Made by a program: the position numbers and the translations under genes
From: Gadus chalcogrammus
Taxonomy: Eukaryota; Chordata; Actinopteri; Gadiformes; Gadidae
Reading direction: 5' to 3'
Assembly: GCF_026213295.1 (NCBI RefSeq)
Contig: NC_079420.1
Span: 4,486,268 to 4,550,267 of the forward strand
DNA: 64,000 nt
In this document: in pieces, positions 53,001 to 64,000 of the stretch
How the letters are laid out: the number at the start of each line of letters is the position of its first letter
How positions within the stretch are numbered: position 1 is the first letter of the stretch
The notes under the pieces: model-generated
The model's input: the letters and a program-made list of their open reading frames with translations, nothing else
What the model was told of the DNA's origin: nothing
The model's database searches: none

Positions 53001-53360
53001 CCCCCGCCCCCCCCCCCCCCCCCTCACCTCTTCCTTCATCTTCCTCGGACATGCTCCAACACTGTTGGACCATACGGCTCTGTGCTAGCCTCCGAGCTAT
53101 TACTCTCTGTCAGCGTGGACAAACGCACCCAATTGTTCTTGCCTCTGCCTCGGTTGCTAAATTTAGCCGTCCACCATTCTCGTGCCGTGGCAAAAACATA
53201 GATAAATAGATATGGTTCATTGTTTCATGATGCGGTGCAGTGTGTCTGTGTGTTGTTTGGATGCCGTTCTGTTTGTTTGTGTTGTGTCAGGTTGTGTGTG
53301 TGTAGTGGTGGATTTAATGATTCGTTTCCGTGACCCAGTTCGCGTGATTCAGTTCGCCAA

Positions 53361-53770
53361 GAGGAGTCGTTCGCGAATCGTTCGTTCGTTCGTTCGTTCA
53401 GTCGAGTTTCCGGTAGCACTAACTCAACTGAGTCTGACTGACTCAGCTGAGAACCGTGCAATGGCGTGCATTCCATGATGCGATTTACCGCTACCGGAAA
53501 CCAGGCTGAACGAACAAACGAGCTACCGGAGACTAGGCTGATTCGCGAACGACTCCTCCAAGTTCAGTTGAGTTCCCGGTGAATCGATTCACAGGAAACT
53601 CGACTGAGCTGGGAGGAGTCGTTCGCGAATCAGCCTGGTTTCCGGTAGCGGTAAATCGCATCATGGAATGAACGCCATTGCACGGTTCTCAGCTGAGTCA
53701 GTCAGACTCAGTGGAGTTAGTGCTACCGGAAACTCGTTTGTTCGTTCAGTCGAGTTTCCGGTGAATCGAA
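53361..53770. mobile_element. Compound inverted-repeat element (foldback-like)
   Basis: The arms 53403-53508 and 53631-53736 are 106-bp reverse complements with only 2 mismatches. A second inverted pair, 53535-53559 and 53612-53636 (25 of 25), lies mainly in the 122-bp spacer but on a different axis (53585 against 53569). In its middle is a further imperfect palindrome around tgaatcgattca. The word gaggagtcgttcgcgaatc occurs three times (53361 +, 53540 -, 53613 +). A (GTTC)n run lies at 53378-53399. No coding frame is present. This is probably a non-autonomous DNA transposon or foldback repeat; the ends and target-site duplication were not found. Confidence 0.75.
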
Positions 53771-54094
53771 TGGTGAACGAGACGAACGAGAGAAACAAAC
53801 CGGTTCGGTTCGTTGGTCCTAAAGACTCGTTCGTTCGAACCGGTTTGCGTTGTTGTCGTCGTTGTGTTGTATGATGTGTTTACTATTGCGATCTCCTGCC
53901 TGGCTGCATTTTGTCACATTATGGTGTGTTTGGTTGGGTCGTTTTCTAACATGTGCTGTGTTGCAGTGTGCTGCCGTGTGGTGTGGTGTTCTAGTATGTT
54001 GTGTTGTTTTGCACTGATCAGCCTCACCACAGCCCCCTCCATGCTGGCCTCCTTCACCCCCCCCCCCCTCCCGCCCTCCCCTCCCCTCCCATCT

Positions 54095-54345
54095 ACTTCT
54101 ACCTTTCTGACATACTGCAGCTCCTCCCTCCATCTCTCCCTCCTCCACATCCACTCTCCCCTGCTCTCTGGCTCTCTCTCCCTCTCTCTGTGTCTGTCTC
54201 TCTTGTATACCTCTCTCTCTTCTGCTCTCTCTATCTCTCCCTCTCAGCCTGGCGGTGCAAAAATGAGAAGACTCTCTTTCGCTTCCCTTTCTCTTCTCTC
54301 TCTCTGTCTCTCTCGCTCTCGCTCTCTCTCTCGCTCTCTCTCTCC
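54095..54345. repeat. Interrupted CT-rich tract
   Basis: A degenerate CT repeat, with shorter CT runs further on at 54466-54489 and 54750-54775. It is just upstream of the candidate first exon. Pyrimidine-rich DNA near start sites is common in vertebrates. Confidence 0.85.
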
Positions 54346-54379
54346 GCCACTGGATGTGTGTGTGTTTTTTCGGTGTGTG

Positions 54380-54716
54380 CGCCAGCAGTGACTGTGCACA
54401 CGGGCACATGTGGTTTTGCGGCTGAACGGGAAGGGACTCAGTGAGCGCTTCAGACTCGGATACCGGCTCTCTCTCTCTCTCTCTCTCTCCCTCCCTCCCT
54501 CTCCATCTCCTTGTGCATATTCAACACACATATTTTTCTGAACAACACTTCAACAAAATCCTCCCTGCGAAGAAGCCAACCTTTTTTTTCCGTCCTCTTC
54601 GTGGTTCAGCGTCTTCATGGAATCTTCGATCTCGCGCTGAGCATCTTGGATTTAACGAGCAGCCTCCGCCGTGGAATGAGACAAGCGATTACAGTGTTCT
54701 CTTTGTCACATCTCTG
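54380..54716 (+). other. Candidate 5' exon ending in a good donor
   Basis: A mixed-composition stretch, not a transposon, ends in catctctg/gtaagg (donor GT at 54717-54718), close to the vertebrate consensus. It contains several short upstream ATGs; one (54676) reads MRQAITVFSLSHLW into the splice site, and another (54617) stops after seven codons. Such a pattern is usual for untranslated first exons of large neuronal genes, but no gene is identified. It sits about 1.7 kb after the CpG-rich block. Confidence 0.3.
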
Positions 54717-54981
54717 GTAAGGATGTCAATCCAGCCATATTTCACCCTCTCTCTCTCTCTCTCTCTCTCCCTCTCGGTGTCTGTGTCTGTGTCTCTGTGG
54801 CTGACACGCTGGCTCTTCCCTTTCCTCCCCCTCGCCCCTGTTACTCCTCACAACATGGTGTGTCAGATGTGGGCCACCGACCGTGCGCTCATCACGGAAT
54901 GGAGGAGTGAAGTTAAGGTTGGGAGGTTTGCGCGAGTTTCCCCATTCAGGACGGTGCTGCCGCTTTGGTCCGAGATAGAGA

Positions 54982-55004
54982 AGGAGGAGGAGGAGGAGGA
55001 GGAG
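54982..55004. repeat. (GAG)n microsatellite
   Basis: About seven GAG units, a short Glu run in one frame, inside a 264-codon frame that also crosses the CT tracts and is not convincing as a gene. Confidence 0.9.
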
Positions 55005-55316
55005 AGAGAATTACTATGTGTGAGATTCTATTCTGACACTGCCGGCGTGCGGCTCACGCTACCCGGGGCTGAAGGAGAGAGGGAGGGGAGCGTGCTCTTA
55101 CCGCCACTTGCCATCGATCCAGTGTTATTTCTAGCCCTGATTCCTCTGAGGGAACTTTGCATGATATCGCCTGTGCAGACAGCGGTCTTGACGCTAGCGG
55201 TGAGCAGCAGTCAAGGCTCTACTTTGTCACAATAAACGGGGACGGGGAGAATTGTGTTGTCGTTTTTTTGACAGGCTATTTTTTGCATTGTGTGCATGTA
55301 GCGTGGATTCTGCTGA

Positions 55317-57174
<1,858 letters not shown>

Positions 57175-57218
<44 letters not shown>
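57175..57218. repeat. (AT)n microsatellite
   Basis: About 44 bp of alternating AT, 80 bp before the 24-bp minisatellite. Confidence 0.95.
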
Positions 57219-57223
<5 letters not shown>

Positions 57224-57300
57224 GGAGAGATAGTCAGAGAGGGAGAAAGCTAGAGAGAGAGAAATAAGCTGGAGAGATAGATAGAAAGAGAGCGAACAAG

Positions 57301-57790
57301 AGAGTGCGAGAGAGCTAGATGGAGAGAGACCGAGAGAGCTAGATGGAGAGAGACCGAGAGAGCTAGATGGAGAGAGACCGAGAGAGCTAGATGGAGAGAG
57401 ACCAAGAGAGCTAGATGGAGAGAGACCGAGAGAGCTAGATGGAGAGAGACCGAGAGAGCTAGATGGAGAGAGACCGAGAGAGCTAGATGGAGAGAGACCA
57501 AGAGAGCTAGATGGAGAGAGACCAAGAGAGCTAGATGGAGAGAAACCGAGAGAGCTAGATGGAGAGAGACCGAGAGAGCTAGATGGAGAGAGACCAAGAG
57601 AGCTAGATGGAGAGAGACCGAGAGAGCTAGATGGAGAGAGACCGAGAGAGCTAGATGGAGAGAGACCGAGAGAGCTAGATGGAGAGAGACCAAGAGAGCT
57701 AGATGGAGAGAGACCGAGAGAGCTAGATGGAGAGAGACCAAGAGAGCTAGATGGAGAGAGACCGAGAGAGCTAGATGGAGAGAGAGAGAG
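57301..57790. repeat. 24-bp minisatellite, about 20 copies
   Basis: Each unit contains gagagctagatggagagaga followed by ccga or ccaa. Copies differ almost only at that single G/A position, so the array is recent or homogenised. Since 24 is a multiple of 3, one minus-strand frame stays open for 334 codons with an 8-residue repeat LGLSPSSS, and another with VSLHLAL; neither has gene context. Degenerate flanking GAGA words run to about 57240 and 57840. Confidence 0.95.
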
Positions 57791-58510
57791 AAAGAATAAG
57801 ATAGGCAGAGCTAGCAAGAGAGATGGAGAGAATGTAAGCAGTGGGAGACACAAGACATCAGCCCTAGATGCTGATATAAAGCAGAGGAAGATTGAGCAGA
57901 TGCAAACGGGCCTCCGGAACGGGTCTGGGGCAAACCGGTCTTCTCTGCAAACCTTGGCCACTGGGCAAAGCAAGGTTCAGTTGATACATAAATCCATGCT
58001 CAGCAAACGACCACCATGTGATAGATAGGCCAGGCCCGTCGCTTGCACATGCCTGGCCGGGTTTTCCTGTAAGGAACATCAATATTTATCAAATTTCCCA
58101 TTTCAGAGGTGCAGCCGTGATAACAGAGTAGACTGGGAGAATAATGAAAGATAAATCCAATTACTTCGCCTTGGGTGTACCCTCTGCTACCGGTTCATGT
58201 AGAATTATTCTGCTGTGCTGCTGGCCAAGGGCAGCGGGGGAGCAGCGCATGTTATAGAAACAGTTATGGCCGCTGTTAATAATCAACATTTGTTGTCTTA
58301 GCCGTTTGGGAGTCGTGGCTTGCGCCTGTTTTCCCCGGGGAAGATGGAATTAAGTGCATGGATTGAAAGGTTTTAAAAAGATTTCAAACTGGTTAGAAGG
58401 TACTTCATGGGCCTTTTGAGTCACATGTACACACACATATGCACACCGAGATACACACGGCAACACACAAGCATATACACCAGCGACACACACGCATTTA
58501 CACCAGCCAC
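57791..58510. other. Single-copy DNA, nothing recognised
   Basis: Purine-rich at the left edge, then mixed composition. No exon or transposon signals. Confidence 0.45.
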
Positions 58511-59800
<1,290 letters not shown>

Positions 59801-59905
59801 TTACATTTACCTTTAGGGCGTTTAGCAGACGCTTTTATCTAAAGAGTCTTACAGCAAGTGCATTTTTCAGAAGAAAGAGAAACAACAATATATTACGCCG
59901 TCGAT
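59801..59905 (-). mobile_element. SINE-type 3' block and adjoining repeat, minus strand
   Basis: Plus-strand ttacatttacctttagggcg then tttagcagacgcttttatct and aaagagtcttacagcaagtg is the reverse complement of the fish SINE-type block. The following cagaagaaagagaaacaaca is, from memory, also part of a dispersed teleost repeat. The element type beyond that is open. Confidence 0.6.
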
Positions 59906-61240
59906 ATCTGACCAATCTGCATTCACTTTGAATTATAACATCTTAGTCAAGGACATGGATGGTGAACTGAAAATTTACCCTACGTTCGTCTATGTAACAT
60001 TCTATGTTACATTTGTTAACTCTTAGCAACTGCATGGATGAGCTAGACATTAGGAATCGTAGATCAACACAGGGAGTCATTAAAAATGGATCAGTGTTTA
60101 ACTGGATCCATGTTTTAGCACTAGAATGTTTCTAAATTTGTGCCCAGGGCGGGGGGAAAGTCATTTTTTATTATGGATAATTTTTTGCAGTCGGTTATTG
60201 GACACAAAAGCATTTCATTCATATTTTATATGGATTTACTTAAGATTTATTCTAAAATAGTTTCATAAGACAATGCATGTCTTTATATGCAACATAAAAT
60301 CCAACTGAAGTATGTTCGGAGATCGGCACCATGAAATGTCTGGTATATCTTCTCCTATCTGCATAATTCTTCCAAAAACAACTTTCCACTCTCATTTGTG
60401 TACAGAATCACTATGCATGACTCTTAATAAGTCTCATCTACTAAGTTGAGAGAGCTGTCCAAATGAGGAGAATGCAATTTGTGTTCACTTTACAAACCTA
60501 ATTGGTCCATCTCATGGGGAGATTGGAAAATGGAATAAATTGAAAAAGTGGAGGACGTTGTATTCAGAGCAGGCTCCATCTTATCATCAGTAATTTCAAT
60601 TGTATTACGATACAAGACGAGTCCAAGGCTTGAGTTGATGGAGGCCATTTATTTTGTCCTATGACAAGAACAAAGCAAAGGTGTGTTGTTGCTGAGTTAA
60701 CTGCCAGTGGATAAGTCACCATTGGTTTAATTCCCGCATCTTACCTGCATGCAACTATTAGCAATATGCGAACCCCCTACCTGCTTGATAATGATGAAGC
60801 TTCACAAATTCACATGCAGTCACTTTGCTTGAAAGCAGACAAATAGTAAATAGTACAATAGTAGGATGCTGTTGTAGTCAGTGTACATAGGCACTAGATA
60901 TGACTGCTACCTCTTCCTTTCCTTAAAAGTACAATAAAGCCTATCTATCTGCTTATAATCATCCCATGCTGGGCCAAAATTTCTTTCATCCAATTCATAC
61001 CAATAGTGTTGCAAACAGTGGTCCACACTGGCACCAAACCACAAATTGGGAGACTCATTGAGGCTGGGGGATGTGAGGGATATACAAACATCCTAACAGT
61101 TTTTCTAACTTTGTAGAATATGATTTTCCTCCCTTTTATTGTCCGAGGCTCTAAACAGTGTCCTTGGCCCCTGATAAACTGCATCTCGGTCCCCATTTGC
61201 AATACGGTGACTTTCGGTTCTTCACATCAGTTTCCTCTGG

Positions 61241-61243
<3 letters not shown>
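59906..61243. other. AT-rich DNA with a decayed SINE-like stretch
   Basis: At 60690-60870, ggtttaattcccgc (B-box-like) is followed 90-110 bp later by gtcactttgcttgaaagcag, a mutated 3' block. The words tacaataaagcctatctatc at 60930-60949 look like a retroposon end. All are weak. Otherwise nothing. Confidence 0.35.
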
Positions 61244-61295
<52 letters not shown>

Positions 61296-61348
61296 TGTGT
61301 GTGTGTGTGTATGTGTGTGTGTGTGTATGTGTGTGTGTGTGTGTGTGT
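61244..61348. repeat. (GT)n microsatellite with interruptions
   Basis: About 105 bp of GT interrupted by one GCTT and two GTAT words. Confidence 0.97.
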
Positions 61349-63144
61349 TTTCCAGCACCTGACTACAAGGACAAACATGACTTGTTGGCCGAAACCTCAA
61401 ATAAGTTATTCTGAATCCTGCCAGGAGGGAGTCTGTTCCTCCAGATGTTCCCGGGCCCTACCTGCCCCTTAAGGAATTCGATCGGGATTGAACTGAAATT
61501 TTGTTAAAAGTGTCCTTAAATCAATCTATTTGGGTCTCGCTAAAAATACGTGGCCTGTATTTCAAGAAGATAAAACGTACAGACTGTGTTCTTAAATATT
61601 GAGATACAAATATATATTTCCCAATATTAAAGCTGTTGGCTGTTAAAATGTGATTGAATGATGATGAAATGTCTGGCTACTTATTTGATCGGTTCACGTG
61701 ACACCGTGAATGTATTTGCTGTTCTAGTGGACTAACTCATGCAATATACGGGCAACAATTAAAAAGCTTTCATCAAAGAGGGTAGCTCATTTCACAAAAA
61801 CTTTGTCTATTACATCATCAAACATACATTGTACTGTTGTAGTTTTTAATTGACCGGTTTGTGTTTCACAAACTAAATCCTAAAATGAAAATGTCATGTG
61901 TGGATCTTAAAATAACAATATGTATCATTGAGGCCGGGCATTTCAATTGGGTACTGCAAATTCACAATATTGGAGAGAGTTGTCTCCCCACTTCCCCCCT
62001 TCCCAAGACCTGAAGTTCAAGCGGGATGCCAGGTTGAGGAGACTGAACAAACGATAATGACCCCAAGTTCATCAGCTAACCCTATGTTTGCACACACTAC
62101 AACAGTATATACCGATACTATGAATCAGCTCCTTCGGCATCCGTCTTGAAATCCTTCTCGGCTCTAAGCTCTGTCCATCTTTCAAACGCAGCTTCAGGAT
62201 TTACCAGTGTTTTGGCAGAGCTCAGGTCACGGAGCTTTCTAGACAGAGGACCCGGCTTTTAGGGTTGAGTTGAATCCACTACAATCTGAGTTGATCCAGT
62301 TCGTTTGGTTGCTTCCATGGCTGCAGCACGCTGTGTTTGTGGGTAAATTTGTTCCATATCTGTCAACCCGCGGTAGGAAATAGTGAATCATAACAAAGAA
62401 GAACATAATGTGCATTTATTTGAAAGCACCCAAACAATTACATTTACAAACTGGACATTTCAAAGGAGTTCATACTGGATTTAGTACAGTTGATGTGTTA
62501 CATAAGATACCTTTCTCCTCTATGGTGGAAAGGTGCAGGTATGCAGTTTTTACACCAATGAAATAGCTGTGATGATAAAAGTCAGATTTGAGAATGATAA
62601 ATAGTTAATTTATGTACTATTGTGTACTATCTTGTAATGGTATAGCCCTTTGTTGTCAGGAATTCCGGCTCTGCATCCTCGTCTCCTGCTTTTGCTTCAT
62701 CTCCTCAAACACAAAATGAATATCACCTTCATTGATTTTGATAGTTCAAAATCCTACTATGTTTATAATTTGTTGAAACCCTCATGCCTAAAGACACTTC
62801 TGGGCGGTAGGAGCCATTTGGAACAGCAATGTCTTATCCCCTATCCCCCAAACGCAACCAAGGTACCCTGTTTCCCCGCCAGGCGTGAAGTTGATTAGCC
62901 GTAACAAGCCCTAACAATTGTTTTACCCTAGAGTGACTTCACCAGGGAGTGTCCACACTCCCCGATTGATGGACGGTTCAGGGTTGTTCAATCTATCCCA
63001 CACCCTATCCTCCCTATACCCTCTACACTCCCTATGGGGCTGTTTCTGAAAACTCTGCTTCATCCACGTATCAGGGGGGAGGGCCCTTTAAAAGTCTCCA
63101 AACATCAGCGTGGTGGGAATACACCGAACGAAAGACAACAACGC
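61349..63144. other. Quiet AT-rich DNA
   Basis: No tandem repeat, transposon end or exon was recognised. Frames of up to 104 codons are unassigned. Confidence 0.5.
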
Positions 63145-63189
63145 TGGTGGTGGTGGTGGTGGTGGTGGTGGTGGTGGTGGTGGTGGTGG
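63145..63189. repeat. (TGG)n microsatellite
   Basis: About 15 TGG units ending in a G-run, potentially quadruplex-forming. Frames read as Trp, Gly or Pro runs and are artefacts. Confidence 0.97.
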
Positions 63190-64000
63190 GGTGGCGGTAA
63201 ATATTGTGGATTGGCAAACTGCCAATAATTCTAATTGTGAAGGATTATGCAGGGCTCTATTTTTGGACAATGCCACAGAGCGTAGAACACTGAATAATTA
63301 CACAGAAGGCTGAAGGCCCCGGTGTTAAGCCGGCGAGCACTCCGGCATTCACCATTATTGCTCACCTGCCCCTGCGCCACACAGGAAGGGAGAGGGCTGG
63401 GGGATAAGGAGCTGGGAAGTGAATGTGATAATGCTAAAGTAATACCGTAACGTGATGAAGGCGAGCTGTAATGTAAAAATAAGTGTGTAATGGGATTGAC
63501 TTTGTGCCGGGAAACAACAGCCCGGCTGTCGAACCTACGTGGGCTGACACCAGCCGGTGCCTGTCTGTCCTAATAGATGTCGGACATTTACTTTAGGAAA
63601 CGATATAGTCTTTTAAAGAGTAAGCCCATGACTTCACTTTATTTGTAATGTTTGTCTTCCCTTAACGGTTGCACTCAGGGGCCAGAAAATGCGCCCCCGT
63701 GATCCGGCAGGTTAAACATTAAAAACATTAGTCGGGGTTTCCACGGATGTGATGTAGGATGGAAGCAGCAAGTCTGCAACTGAGCTTGTTAGCTTTAGCT
63801 AGTTTTTTTCCCGGTCTTTGAATCAACAGTTTATGGGAAATGGTGTCCAATTCCGATCCAAACATTCTTCAAAAAAAGAGTTGTACATAAATGGTAGTAT
63901 CCAGCTAATGTTATTATCTTTTGTATATTTTGAGGTGTATTATTTTCGTATTTACAGAGTCAATAGTTTAACAGTTTTTGCAACACTTTACAGTCCTTGG
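63190..64000. other. Single-copy DNA to the window end
   Basis: Mixed, then AT-rich composition. No gene, RNA or repeat is recognised. Confidence 0.5.

Noticed and set aside
54441..55235. 264-codon plus-strand frame across the candidate first exon
   Set aside because: It runs through CT and GAG tracts and across a good splice donor at 54717, has no recognised domain, and low-complexity DNA explains much of its openness.

Overview
The window is vertebrate nuclear DNA, most likely from a teleost fish, and it contains no gene that I can name. Four things point to a ray-finned fish: very dense and very long dinucleotide microsatellites (tracts of CA/TG and CT/AG, several over 100 bp without interruption); tRNA-derived SINEs whose 3' parts carry the fish-type block 'ttggataaaagc.tctgctaaatg'; a LINE reverse transcriptase of a kind abundant in fish; and short TIR elements. 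The microsatellite density would suit a cod-like (gadiform) genome, but that is only an inference. No bacterial, plasmid or phage feature is present.

Layout. 0-5 kb: a TIR element (28-291), quiet AT-rich DNA, then a 5'-truncated LINE on the minus strand (3243-4861) with an open reverse-transcriptase frame and a perfect 11-bp target-site duplication. 5-10 kb: AG, CA and CT tracts, a SINE, and a 39-bp minisatellite. 11-13 kb: a SINE, a LINE/SINE 3' tail with (GTCT)n, and a 362-bp TTAA-bounded piggyBac-like MITE. 13-26 kb: mostly single-copy DNA with a long GT tract, an 11-bp minisatellite at 16.5-16.9 kb and pyrimidine-rich tracts. 26-42 kb: quiet, AT-rich, with scattered SINE relics, a second MITE (37226-37504) and small hairpins. 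42-47 kb: a cluster of long CA/TG tracts, some in inverted orientation, and a diverged 72-bp tandem repeat. 47-50 kb: SINEs and a possible minus-strand exon. 52.5-54.7 kb: a CpG-rich block with CCAAT and CRE/AP-1-like motifs, a strong compound inverted repeat (106-bp arms with 2 mismatches), and a possible untranslated first exon ending in a good splice donor. This is the best candidate for a promoter in the window. 55-64 kb: more tandem repeats (including a 24-bp minisatellite) and quiet AT-rich DNA with homeodomain/octamer-like motifs.

Nearly all long open frames here are by-products of tandem repeats whose unit is a multiple of 3 bp or a dinucleotide. The only well-supported coding sequence is the LINE reverse transcriptase. 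The window reads as intergenic or large-intron DNA, possibly with one promoter and first exon near 52.5-54.7 kb. The most unusual structure is the nested inverted repeat at 53.36-53.77 kb.
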